Shown here one piece after another: positions 1 through 8,081 of a stretch of DNA of 26,371 nucleotides. The notes beneath the pieces were generated by a model that was not told where the DNA came from, searched no databases, and was given only the letters and a program-made list of their open reading frames with translations. The first letter of the stretch is position 1. Each line of letters opens with the position of its first letter. The position numbers were made by a program, and so were the translations under genes. This DNA is from a virus. The stretch spans positions 1 to 26,371 of the IMG/VR virus record IMGVR_UViG_3300020385_000050; one strand, written 5' to 3'.

Positions 1-206
1 AGGCTAATATCGCAAGTAATTTGACTTCCATCACATTTACTGTGGGAGGTAATGTATTTACACCAGACTCGGTTTCTGTTGCCGGAACCGACGCTAGACC
101 TAGATTTGATATGACATCAAGCGGCACCGAGGCCGGAACTTTTTGGACTGACAATAATCTTGATGACACCGACAACATAACTATTACAGTGACAATAACA
201 TTCTAA
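1..206 (+). CDS. 3' end of an unidentified protein, probably structural
   Basis: The reading frame is open from base 3 to a TAA at 204-206, so this is the C-terminal end of a gene that begins before the window. The visible residues are rich in Thr, Asp, Gly and Ser and end in alternating Thr/Ile/Val (ITITVTITF), as in a beta-sandwich or fibre domain. A TTG at base 21 could be read as a start, but the frame continues upstream and nothing resembling a ribosome site precedes it. I infer a structural or fibre domain from composition only; no family is recognised. Confidence 0.55.
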   Translation, partial: ANIASNLTSITFTVGGNVFTPDSVSVAGTDARPRFDMTSSGTEAGTFWTDNNLDDTDNITITVTITF

Positions 207-220
207 AATAAGGAAATACA

Positions 221-457
221 ATGATTAACATTCAACACTATGCGGCTCTTATTGCCGATGTCAATAAGATGCAATCGAGGCTTGAAGCCATCGCATACAA
301 CTTCAAAGAAGAGGCACCTAAAACTGATCTAGACACTCAGTTGATTGATGCTTTGGTTGCCACTGCAACTGGTCTTTTGGCAAACGCAGAAACCATTAAA
401 GACATCGCATACGATCCAACCTCAGAAGGAGAAGATGGTAATTTTGCAGCAAGATGA
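221..457 (+). CDS. Small hypothetical protein (78 aa)
   Basis: This is a 78-residue protein preceded by AAGGA six bases before the ATG, 14 bases after the previous stop. It looks mostly helical, with an Ala/Leu-rich stretch over residues 40-60 and an acidic tail. There is no signal peptide or membrane segment. It sits just before the promoter that opens the replication block, so it may belong to the preceding late unit instead. I do not recognise its family. Confidence 0.6.
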   Translation: MINIQHYAALIADVNKMQSRLEAIAYNFKEEAPKTDLDTQLIDALVATATGLLANAETIKDIAYDPTSEGEDGNFAAR

Positions 458-458
458 G

Positions 459-486
459 TTGACTTTCGGTGAGAAGATGATATTAT
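459..486 (+). promoter_or_regulatory. Sigma-70-like promoter upstream of dUTPase
   Basis: TTGACT at 459-464 and TATTAT at 481-486 are separated by 16 bases; each hexamer matches 5 of 6 consensus positions. The element fills the gap between the stop at 457 and the dUTPase ATG at 493. It marks the start of the replication and nucleotide block, as expected for a host-polymerase early promoter. The predicted transcript start falls on the dUTPase ATG itself. Confidence 0.55.
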
Positions 487-492
487 ATACTT

Positions 493-1047
493 ATGATTAT
501 ACACAAACTACAATCCAACGTAATCGTTCCAGAACGTCAAACTGAGTGGTCTGCCTGCTTTGATGTTCATGCTCATCTGCGCGGACCAGTCATCTCCGAG
601 GACAAGGCACCAAACTTCAAAAAGGTAACGATCATTGATCGAACCAATACAAAACATGAAGTTTCGCCTGAAGTCACATGGGAGAATGACACACCCCATA
701 CCAAAATTGTCATCCCACCAAACAGTCGCGCATTGATCCCAACGGGAATGGTCTTTGACATTGAACCAGAGTATTCGGTTCGTATGCATCCACGTTCGGG
801 ACTTGCTTGGAAGTACGGAGTCACAATGGTGAACTGTGAAGGTGTCATTGATGCTGATTATAGAGAAGAAGTATTTGTTCCCCTCTTCAACACAACTGAA
901 GTCTCGTATGAAGTCGAACATGGTGACAGGGTTGCACAGTTCGAAATTATTCGTTATTATGATACTGTAACTTATCTCTCTTCTACCACCGAGAAGGCAG
1001 AGAATAAGACTGATAGAGTTGGTGGATTCGGATCAACTGGAGTATAA
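493..1047 (+). CDS. dut: dUTP diphosphatase (trimeric dUTPase)
   Basis: It hydrolyses dUTP to dUMP and pyrophosphate, which keeps uracil out of phage DNA and supplies dUMP for thymidylate synthesis by the ThyX encoded downstream. All five trimeric dUTPase motifs are visible in the 184 residues: motif 1 SACFDVHA (20-27), motif 2 PRSGLA (100-105), motif 3 GVIDADYREE (117-126), motif 4 GDRVAQ (144-149) and motif 5 DRVGGFGSTG (174-183). About 35 extra residues lie between motifs 1 and 2, making it longer than the usual 150 or so. The ATG at 493 has no Shine-Dalgarno at normal spacing (GAGAAG is 16 bases away). A promoter predicted at 459-486 would start the mRNA on this ATG. Confidence 0.95.
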   Translation: MIIHKLQSNVIVPERQTEWSACFDVHAHLRGPVISEDKAPNFKKVTIIDRTNTKHEVSPEVTWENDTPHTKIVIPPNSRALIPTGMVFDIEPEYSVRMHPRSGLAWKYGVTMVNCEGVIDADYREEVFVPLFNTTEVSYEVEHGDRVAQFEIIRYYDTVTYLSSTTEKAENKTDRVGGFGSTGV

Positions 1048-1050
1048 ATT

Positions 1051-1473
1051 ATGAATCGACAAGAACTACTTAATCATCACGCAGGACTGTGCGAAAAAGC
1101 TATGGGTATCATGAAACAAAAGAATCATGATTATGCTGGACAGGATGGCGGACAACCTTTCGCAAACTTCGAGCGATGTGAAGCTATGGGTGTCTGTTCT
1201 ACCGAACAGGGATTCCTTGTCCGTGTCATTGACAAGGTTTCACGTCTTGCTACTTTTGTAGAAGCAGGAGAACTTAAGGTTGACAACGAAGGGTATGAGG
1301 ACGCAGTTCTCGATATCATCAACTACATGATTCTGTTCTCGGCTTTTGTCAAGGACAAGAATGAAAGTGAAGTGACTGATGAATCTCCAGAGCTTCCATC
1401 TTTCAACATGCACACCGATGACACACAAGATCTTCCTACTTCCCAAAACAGCGTCATGCATCACCCCGTCTGA
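1051..1473 (+). CDS. DUF1599/Nmad1-type MazG-like protein
   Basis: This 140-residue protein has the pattern of the DUF1599 (nucleotide modification associated domain 1) family, which is related to all-alpha MazG/dUTPase-like NTP pyrophosphohydrolases. A KNHDYAG motif (24-30) is followed by FANFERCEAMGV, then DKVSRLATF, and E-x2-D-x3-D (residues 83-90). The acidic residues would bind Mg2+ and a nucleotide. The last 35 or so residues are polar and probably disordered. GGAG lies 8 bases before the ATG, and the gene begins 3 bases after the dUTPase stop, so the two are co-transcribed. I infer a role in nucleotide-pool cleaning; the substrate is unknown. Confidence 0.75.
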   Translation: MNRQELLNHHAGLCEKAMGIMKQKNHDYAGQDGGQPFANFERCEAMGVCSTEQGFLVRVIDKVSRLATFVEAGELKVDNEGYEDAVLDIINYMILFSAFVKDKNESEVTDESPELPSFNMHTDDTQDLPTSQNSVMHHPV

Positions 1474-1476
1474 ACA

Positions 1477-4011
1477 ATGAAATTTTATACAAATGTAGCT
1501 GTGCGTGGGGACAACATCCTATACAGAGGCTATGAAAACGGAACTCCGATTCAGGAGAAGGTTCCCTTTCAACCTACTGTGTTTGTCCCCACGAAGGAAC
1601 CGAGTGAGTGGAAAACTCTTCACGGAGCAAACGTCGAACCGTTTGTTGCTGGTGGTATTCAGGACACACGAAAGTTCATCAAAGACTATAAGGGTGTCGC
1701 TGGGTTTTCTGTTCACGGTGTAACTGATTTCCAATATCAGTACATCAGTGATCGTTTCCCAGAAGAGATGGACTATGATCCATCACAACTCAAGACAGCC
1801 AATATTGACATTGAAACTACTTCGGACGGTGGGTTCCCAAATCCTGACAATCCAACAGAGTCGATCATTGCAATTACCGTGGATTTTGGTGGTGATATTC
1901 ATGTATTCGGCGTGGATCAGTTTCATATTGATCGAGATGACATAACGTGTCATGTTCACACAAACGAACGTGACATGCTTTTGGATTTTATTTCCCTGTG
2001 GGACAACGAGAAACCAGATATTGTGACGGGATGGAACATTCGTTTCTTTGATATTCCATATCTCGTCAACCGAATTCGTTTTGTTCTAGACAACAAAGAA
2101 GAAAAGTTCCTATCTCCGTGGCGTGTTTTGAAAGAAAGAAACATCACACGGATGAACAGGGAACATAATGTTTACGAGTTGTTGGGTATTGCAACTCTAG
2201 ACTACTATGAACTTTACACCACGTTTACCTATGTTACTCAAGAATCATATAGACTTGATCACATCGCATTCGTGGAACTGGGTGAACGCAAACTTTCCTA
2301 TGATGAGTTCGACAGTATGGCAGAGTTCTACAAGAAGGACTTTCAAAAGTTCGTTGAGTATAATGTCAAGGACGTTGAACTCGTCGGTAAACTAGAAGAC
2401 AAGCTCAAGCTACTTGAACTGGCGACTTCTCTTGCGTACTCCGCCAAAGTAAACTTGATGGATATCTTCTCTCAGGTTCGAACGTGGGATCAGATCATCT
2501 ATCACTTCCTTCAGAAGAAGAAGATCGCAATACCACCAAAGTCAATGACGAGGAAAGATACCCAGTATGAAGGTGCGTATGTCAAAGAACCAATTGTTGG
2601 TAAGCACGATTGGATTGTTTCATTCGACTTGAACAGTCTATATCCCCATCTTATCATGCAGTACAACATCAGTCCCGAGACGCTCATTCCTATGGAGGAT
2701 GGTGAGAGGTTTGGTATTGGACCAAACAACATCCTAGATGGCGGAGAGAGTCAGCACAGTAGTAAAGCATACAAGAAGATACAGAACTTCACAAACATGG
2801 GATACTCTATTGCAGCGAATGGAACTTGCTACCAAAAGGACAAGCAAGGGTTCCTCGCTGAGTTGATGGAAACCATGTACAAAGAACGTAGTATGTACAA
2901 GAAGAAGATGATCGAGTGTCAGAAACAACAGCAAGCAGGGGAGTCTGGTTTAGAAAATCAGATTGCGAAGTTCAACAACTTCCAGTTGGTTCGTAAGATT
3001 CAATTGAACTCTGCTTATGGTGCGATTGGTAACGAGTGGTTCCGCTATTACGATGTCCGCATGGCGGAAGCAATTACACTGTCTGGACAGTTGAACATTC
3101 GATGGATCGCGGACAAGTTGAATGAGTTCCTGAATGAAACTCTTGATACCGACGACTATGACTATATCGTTGCAAGCGACACAGACTCGGTGTACCTTCG
3201 TCTCTCTAACCTAGTGGACAAGGTTCTTCCTGACTGTGATGACAAGGATAAAATTACCAACTTCCTGAACAAAAGTTGTGCAGAAATTATCCAACCATTC
3301 ATCGACAAGAAGTATGACGAGTTGGGTAAGATGCTGAACGTCTTTGAGAATAAGATGGTGATGGAACGCGAAGTTATCGCGGACAAGGGTGTTTGGACCG
3401 CGAAGAAACGATACATGCTTAATGTGCATAACAGTGAGGGTATTCAATACAAGGAACCCAAACTAAAGATCATGGGCATCGAAACGACTCGATCTTCTAC
3501 GCCACAGTTTGTTCGGGACAAACTCAAGACGGCGATCAAATTGATTCTTACCAGTGACGAAGAATCTGTTATTGAATTCATTGATCAAGTTCGAGTTGAT
3601 TTTTTCAATCAGATACCAGAGGATGTTGCGTTTCCCCGAGGTGTTTCTGCTTTGGAGAAGTATCAGGACTCGGCTAGTATTTACAGAAAGTCAACGCCGA
3701 TTGCAGTCAAGGGTGCGCTGATATATAATCATTACTTGAAAGAGTATGGTATCCAGAGAAAGTATCAAGAAATCCAAGAGGGTGACAAGGTAAAGTTCCT
3801 GTACCTCAAACAGCCGAATCCAGTCGGTGGTGTATATGGCACGGATCATGTTATATCTTTTTCAAATTCTATCCCAAAAGAGTTTGAATTGTTGGAGTTT
3901 ATCGACTATGATAAGCAGTTCCAAAAGAGTTTCTTGGATCCCCTTAAGAACATTCTTGACGCAATTGGTTGGAAGCACGAAAAGATTTCTACCCTCGAAT
4001 CACTATTTTAG
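1477..4011 (+). CDS. gp43: Family B DNA polymerase (T4 gp43-like)
   Basis: This is the replicative DNA polymerase with a 3'-5' proofreading exonuclease, 844 residues. The exonuclease motifs are intact: DIET at 111-114 (Exo I), GWNIRFFDIP at 185-194 (Exo II) and YNVKDVEL at 295-302 (Exo III). The polymerase motifs follow: DLNSLYP at 384-390 (motif A), K507 with NSAYG at 511-515 (motif B) and SDTDS at 567-571 (motif C, metal-binding Asp pair). The N-terminus resembles T4-like phage polymerases. The gene begins 3 bases after the MazG-like stop and has no obvious Shine-Dalgarno, so translation is probably coupled. UvsX follows after 8 bases. Confidence 0.97.
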   Translation: MKFYTNVAVRGDNILYRGYENGTPIQEKVPFQPTVFVPTKEPSEWKTLHGANVEPFVAGGIQDTRKFIKDYKGVAGFSVHGVTDFQYQYISDRFPEEMDYDPSQLKTANIDIETTSDGGFPNPDNPTESIIAITVDFGGDIHVFGVDQFHIDRDDITCHVHTNERDMLLDFISLWDNEKPDIVTGWNIRFFDIPYLVNRIRFVLDNKEEKFLSPWRVLKERNITRMNREHNVYELLGIATLDYYELYTTFTYVTQESYRLDHIAFVELGERKLSYDEFDSMAEFYKKDFQKFVEYNVKDVELVGKLEDKLKLLELATSLAYSAKVNLMDIFSQVRTWDQIIYHFLQKKKIAIPPKSMTRKDTQYEGAYVKEPIVGKHDWIVSFDLNSLYPHLIMQYNISPETLIPMEDGERFGIGPNNILDGGESQHSSKAYKKIQNFTNMGYSIAANGTCYQKDKQGFLAELMETMYKERSMYKKKMIECQKQQQAGESGLENQIAKFNNFQLVRKIQLNSAYGAIGNEWFRYYDVRMAEAITLSGQLNIRWIADKLNEFLNETLDTDDYDYIVASDTDSVYLRLSNLVDKVLPDCDDKDKITNFLNKSCAEIIQPFIDKKYDELGKMLNVFENKMVMEREVIADKGVWTAKKRYMLNVHNSEGIQYKEPKLKIMGIETTRSSTPQFVRDKLKTAIKLILTSDEESVIEFIDQVRVDFFNQIPEDVAFPRGVSALEKYQDSASIYRKSTPIAVKGALIYNHYLKEYGIQRKYQEIQEGDKVKFLYLKQPNPVGGVYGTDHVISFSNSIPKEFELLEFIDYDKQFQKSFLDPLKNILDAIGWKHEKISTLESLF

Positions 4012-4019
4012 GAGAACGT

Positions 4020-5078
4020 ATGTCATTTTTAGAATCTATGGTAAAGAAAGCAAACAATGAATATGCAAATATTGTTTCTCAAGGAATTGAAGGGAGTGAT
4101 GTAAGTGGATTCGTTGACACTGGGTCTTATATTTTTAATGCTCTTCTTTCTGGCAGCCTTTACGGGGGTATCCCTGACAATAAAATTCTTGCTATTGCTG
4201 GCGAGAGTGCCACTGGTAAGACTTATTTTACGATGGGCATTGTACATAAATTTCTTCGTGATCGGCCTGATGGTGTTGTACTCTATTTTGATAGCGAGCA
4301 AGCAGTAACATCAGACATGTTCAAAGAACGTGGTTGCGACACAAATCGAGTTGCTGTTTTCCCTGTAGCGACAGTAGAAAACTTCCGACACCAAGCGATC
4401 AGTATCGTGGATAGTTACCTCGAACTTCCCGAGAGTGAACGTAAGCCTATGCTTATCTGTCTTGACTCACTTGGGATGCTTTCTACTGAGAAAGAAATGG
4501 CTGACACCGCAGAGGGTAAGTTAACCAAGGACATGACTCGCGCACAGTTGGTGAAGGCTACCTTCCGCGTTCTTACCATGAAGCTAGGAAAGGCAGGCAT
4601 TCCTCTGATCATGACGAATCATACTTATGATGTCGTTGGTTCCATGTTCCCACAGAAAACTATGGGTGGTGGTTCTGGACTGAAGTATGCCGCTTCGACG
4701 ATCGTGTATCTCTCAAAGAAGAAGGTGAAAGAAGGAACCGATGTCATCGGAAACATCATTCACTGTAAACTCTTCAAGGGTCGATTGACGAAAGAAAATT
4801 CTATGGTTGATGTGATTCTGAATTATGATCATGGTCTTAGTCCTTACTACGGACTGACTGAGGTTGCCTTGAAGTATGAAATCTTCAAGAAGGTATCTAC
4901 TCGACTTGAGATGCCAGATGGAACCAAGATCTATGAGAAGCAGCTATACAAGCAGCCAGAAAGGTATTTTACAGAAGAAATCATGCAGAGGCTAGAGGAA
5001 GCGGTTGCTTCTGAGTTCAAGTATGGTACAATGGAACCCACAGAAAAGGAGCAAACTGATGAGTCAAGTGAAGTTTAA
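4020..5078 (+). CDS. uvsX: UvsX-like RecA recombinase
   Basis: It forms filaments on single-stranded DNA and drives ATP-dependent strand exchange, which in T4-type phages starts recombination-dependent replication. In the 352-residue form, Walker A GESATGKT is at 61-68, the FDSEQA segment holding the probable catalytic Glu is at 90-95, and Walker B MLICLDS is at 144-150. The L2-like loop MGGGSGLKYA follows. The frame extends back to 3969 inside the polymerase gene, but the ATG at 4020 is preferred because GGAG lies at 4011-4014 and it avoids the overlap. The 3' end overlaps the next start by 20 bases. Confidence 0.93.
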   Translation: MSFLESMVKKANNEYANIVSQGIEGSDVSGFVDTGSYIFNALLSGSLYGGIPDNKILAIAGESATGKTYFTMGIVHKFLRDRPDGVVLYFDSEQAVTSDMFKERGCDTNRVAVFPVATVENFRHQAISIVDSYLELPESERKPMLICLDSLGMLSTEKEMADTAEGKLTKDMTRAQLVKATFRVLTMKLGKAGIPLIMTNHTYDVVGSMFPQKTMGGGSGLKYAASTIVYLSKKKVKEGTDVIGNIIHCKLFKGRLTKENSMVDVILNYDHGLSPYYGLTEVALKYEIFKKVSTRLEMPDGTKIYEKQLYKQPERYFTEEIMQRLEEAVASEFKYGTMEPTEKEQTDESSEV

Positions 5079-5472
5079 TTACATCCCCATTGAGGGACTA
5101 GAGACCGATGCTATTAGTATTCTTGAAGGTGAATATGAAGGCCTTCATTTTCATTACGGAACCGTTTCTTTCAATGAGAAAGAAGATGATACCATTGAGA
5201 TGAAGTTCAACTACAACATCCTAAACAAGCCTGATGGGTTTGAGGACAACGAAGACTTCAAAAACTTTGCAGGGGATCTATTGGTACGGATTATGGAAGA
5301 AGAGCTACCTTCCTTAGCTCAGGAGGGATCCTACGAGGACACAGCGGATATTCCTGAACTGATAGAAGAACAAATTAAGACGTTGAAAGAAGAACAAGAT
5401 AGGCTACGTAATGGAGAAGAATATGCAGAGAGTGGAACAAACGATACTTCGACACCTGATCCACACGGATGA
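5059..5472 (+). CDS. Acidic conserved protein between uvsX and helicase (137 aa)
   Basis: This very acidic 137-residue protein starts at 5059 behind AAAGGAG (7-base spacing), inside the end of uvsX; its own end overlaps the helicase start by 50 bases. Residues 1-60 look beta-rich (FNYIPIEG, LHFHYGTVSF, MKFNYNIL). The middle is helical, and residues 95-120 form a Glu/Lys/Gln-rich likely coiled coil. I recall proteins of this type at the same position in T4-like cyanophages, without a known function. The position suggests an accessory role in recombination or helicase loading, but no similarity to gp59 or UvsY could be seen, so this is inference only. Confidence 0.8.
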   Translation: MSQVKFNYIPIEGLETDAISILEGEYEGLHFHYGTVSFNEKEDDTIEMKFNYNILNKPDGFEDNEDFKNFAGDLLVRIMEEELPSLAQEGSYEDTADIPELIEEQIKTLKEEQDRLRNGEEYAESGTNDTSTPDPHG

Positions 5473-6820
5473 ATATTCCAGAAAAGCCTTTCCTTTCATA
5501 CAACCTGAATATTTCTCTGATCGTTGTGACAAAATTGTATTCGAATTGATCTCTCAGTTCATCTCAACTTATAATACTCTTCCTGCGCCAGAAGCTATCC
5601 GCATCTCCTTGAATGAGAGACGTGATCTTGCTCAGTCTGAGTATGATGATTGTGTCACTTTGATCCGTGAGATATCTGATAAGCCTGAGGATGTTGATTC
5701 GAATTGGTTGGTGGAAACAACAGAATCATTCTGTCAACGTCGAGCAGTATATAATGCCATCATGGAGTCTATTCAGATCATTGATGGTAAGAGCAAGGCG
5801 AAAACAGAAACCGCTATCCCACATATTCTTTCAGATGCTCTTTCAGTGTCGTTCGATTCTCACATTGGACATGACTATATCGAAGATGCTGATGCTCGAT
5901 ATGAATTTTACCACAGGGTAGAAAATCGTGTTCCGTTTGATCTTGAATTTATGAACTTGATCACCAATGGCGGAACTCCGAATAAAACCTTGAACATTGT
6001 GATGGCGGGAACTGGTGTTGGTAAGTCTTTGTTCTTATGTCATCATGCAGCAAATTGTTTATCACAGAACAAGAATGTTCTTTACGTTACATGTGAGATG
6101 GCAGAGGAAAGAATTGCGGAACGTATCGATGCAAACCTGATGGACATCGGCATGGACGAACTTCATCAGCTTTCAAAACAAGTTTACGATTCTAAACTCA
6201 GTAGAGTTTCAAATGAGTTCACTGGTAAACTGATTATCAAGGAATATCCCACATCAACGGCTACTTCCAATCACCTTCGGATTCTTCTTGAAGAATTGTC
6301 GATGAAGAAGAAGTTCAAGCCAGATATCGTGATTGTGGATTACCTAAACATCTGTGCAAGTGCTAGACTCAAGAACAACGGCAACGTGAATAGCTACAAC
6401 TACATCAAAGCAATTGCTGAAGAACTTCGCGGGCTTGCTGTTGAGTATAACGTTCCTGTCTTCTCTGCGACTCAAGTCAACAGGAGCGGATTCGCTTCCA
6501 GTGATTTTGGACTTGAAGATACTTCAGAATCCTTTGGGTTGCCAGCGACTGCTGACTTCATGATTGCTATGATCGGTACAGAAGAACTTGACGAACAAAA
6601 TCAAGTTCTCATCAAGCAACTGAAAAACAGATACAACGATGCAGTATCTAACAGAAAGTTTGTTCTTGGTATTGATCGGTCTAAGATGAAGCTGTATGAT
6701 GTGAAGGATACAACTCAAGTTGGTCTTGTTCAATCAAACCAAGATAAACCTGATGATGTGTATGGTTCGGGGTTTGGTGCGATGAAAGAAAAATCAGACT
6801 TTACTGAATGGTCTATATGA
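5423..6820 (+). CDS. gp41: Replicative DNA helicase, DnaB family (T4 gp41-like)
   Basis: This is a hexameric 5'-3' helicase that unwinds DNA at the fork and partners with the primase encoded next. In the 465-residue form, residues 1-110 are the DnaB-like N-terminal helical domain. Walker A AGTGVGKS is at 195-202, the CEMAEER motif (catalytic Glu) at 224-230, and Walker B PDIVIVDYLN at 300-309, followed by SATQVNRSG with a likely gamma-phosphate sensor. Two ATGs are possible, at 5411 and 5423; 5423 is chosen because GGAG (5413-5416) lies 6 bases before it. The stop overlaps the primase start (ATGA). Confidence 0.95.
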   Translation: MQRVEQTILRHLIHTDEYSRKAFPFIQPEYFSDRCDKIVFELISQFISTYNTLPAPEAIRISLNERRDLAQSEYDDCVTLIREISDKPEDVDSNWLVETTESFCQRRAVYNAIMESIQIIDGKSKAKTETAIPHILSDALSVSFDSHIGHDYIEDADARYEFYHRVENRVPFDLEFMNLITNGGTPNKTLNIVMAGTGVGKSLFLCHHAANCLSQNKNVLYVTCEMAEERIAERIDANLMDIGMDELHQLSKQVYDSKLSRVSNEFTGKLIIKEYPTSTATSNHLRILLEELSMKKKFKPDIVIVDYLNICASARLKNNGNVNSYNYIKAIAEELRGLAVEYNVPVFSATQVNRSGFASSDFGLEDTSESFGLPATADFMIAMIGTEELDEQNQVLIKQLKNRYNDAVSNRKFVLGIDRSKMKLYDVKDTTQVGLVQSNQDKPDDVYGSGFGAMKEKSDFTEWSI

Positions 6821-7869
6821 GTACATACGTTGACAAAAAGTTTATCAATCTGGTTTCTGTTCGATTAGAAAAGTTTAGTTGGAAAAGTGATAAGTTAGCA
6901 AATTGTAGGTGTCCTCTCTGTGGGGACTCAAAGAAGAATAAAAATAAATGCAGAGGGTACTTCTATAAGAAGAACAATGACTTCTTCTACAAGTGTCACA
7001 ACTGCGGAGCAGGAACTTCACTGTACAGATTTTTAGAGTCAGTGAGTCCCCAGTTGATGAAAGAGTATTCTCTTGAACGATGGAAGAATGGTGAAAGTGG
7101 TAATTCTAACTACATAAAACCAGAAGAAACAAATATGTTCGGAATGTTTAGCAAACCAAAATTCAAACCCAATTCATCCTTACTTAAGGATTTGGTGTCT
7201 ATTGATAAGTTAAAATCAAATCACAAGGCATATGAATTTTGTAAGATGAGAAAGATCCCAGAAAAGTTCTATGACATTCTTTATTATTCCGACAACTTCG
7301 GTTCATGGATGTCAAAGCTAGATCCAGAATGTCTTGCAGTTGGTAAAGAGGAACGTCTCGTCATTCCATTTTTCAATAAAGATGGTGATGTTATTGGAGC
7401 GCAAGGTAGACTTCTTTCGTTCAAGGGAGAAGAGACTGCTAGAACGAGTGCGCGATACATTACTGTCAAGGGTGACAAGAGTATCGATCGTCTATGGTAT
7501 GGACTCTGGCGTGTCAATCCCAAGAAGAGAGTCTATGTTGTCGAGGGGCCAATCGATAGTCTGTTCATTCCTAATACCATTGCTATGGTTGGTGCGGGTG
7601 CAATAGAAAATCTGCATGATAGGTTGATGGGTACTGATGTCGTTTATGTTCTTGATAATGAGCCTAGGAATAAGCAAATTATAAACTACATGGACAGACT
7701 CATAAATAAAGACTGCAAGGTTTGTATTTGGCCTAGTACAATCAAAGAAAAAGATATTAATGATATGATCTACACCAAGTCCGCAAAGGAAATTCAAAAG
7801 ATCATGGATAACAATACATACAGCGGACTAGAAGCCAGACTGCATTTTAGAAACTGGAGAAGAACATGA
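6817..7869 (+). CDS. gp61: DNA primase (T4 gp61-like)
   Basis: It makes RNA primers for lagging-strand synthesis. In the 350-residue form, an N-terminal zinc-binding domain has CPLC at 32-35 and CHNC at 60-63, with the phage-typical GDSKKNKNK linker between them. The TOPRIM catalytic domain has VYVVEGPID (237-245, metal-binding Glu) and VVYVLDNEP (273-281, metal-binding Asp). The ATG at 6817 overlaps the helicase TGA as ATGA, so the two are translationally coupled. An ATG 9 bases upstream is possible but less likely. Confidence 0.93.
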   Translation: MSTYVDKKFINLVSVRLEKFSWKSDKLANCRCPLCGDSKKNKNKCRGYFYKKNNDFFYKCHNCGAGTSLYRFLESVSPQLMKEYSLERWKNGESGNSNYIKPEETNMFGMFSKPKFKPNSSLLKDLVSIDKLKSNHKAYEFCKMRKIPEKFYDILYYSDNFGSWMSKLDPECLAVGKEERLVIPFFNKDGDVIGAQGRLLSFKGEETARTSARYITVKGDKSIDRLWYGLWRVNPKKRVYVVEGPIDSLFIPNTIAMVGAGAIENLHDRLMGTDVVYVLDNEPRNKQIINYMDRLINKDCKVCIWPSTIKEKDINDMIYTKSAKEIQKIMDNNTYSGLEARLHFRNWRRT

Positions 7870-8081
7870 GTAAAGAAGACGAAGAAGAAATTCCAGATGA
7901 AGTCTATCTCGCTGCTGTATTGAATTTTGGTAGAAAGTTTTCTGAGTATGTGAAAGAAATGGATAAAAATCTTTGGGAAAGAGCTATTGCTTATGCCAAA
8001 GATTTTGTAGAAGTTGAAGGTTATGAAGTCTTATTTGATTACATAGAAACTGAGGATGATGATGACGACGACGACGAGTAA
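7866..8081 (+). CDS. Small acidic protein with poly-Asp tail (71 aa)
   Basis: The ATG overlaps the primase stop (ATGA). The 71 residues start with an acidic patch (KEDEEEIPDE), continue with about 45 residues of probable helix rich in aromatic residues, and end in seven Asp and one Glu. That tail is encoded by GAT and GAC triplet repeats that overlap the thyX start in another frame. Strong acidity suggests a DNA-mimic or protein-binding role, but no family is recognised. Confidence 0.7.
   Translation: MSKEDEEEIPDEVYLAAVLNFGRKFSEYVKEMDKNLWERAIAYAKDFVEVEGYEVLFDYIETEDDDDDDDE

Noticed and set aside
508-921. Minus-strand 137-codon open frame opposite dUTPase
   Set aside because: It is opposite a complete dUTPase with all five motifs and has no ribosome site.
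1043-1050. TATAAATT resembling a late promoter
   Set aside because: It is formed by the dUTPase stop codon and the spacer before the next ATG; the predicted start would fall inside the next gene.
4105-4308. Hydrophobic plus-strand open frame inside uvsX
   Set aside because: It is a frame shadow of the conserved recombinase, lying over its Walker A region.
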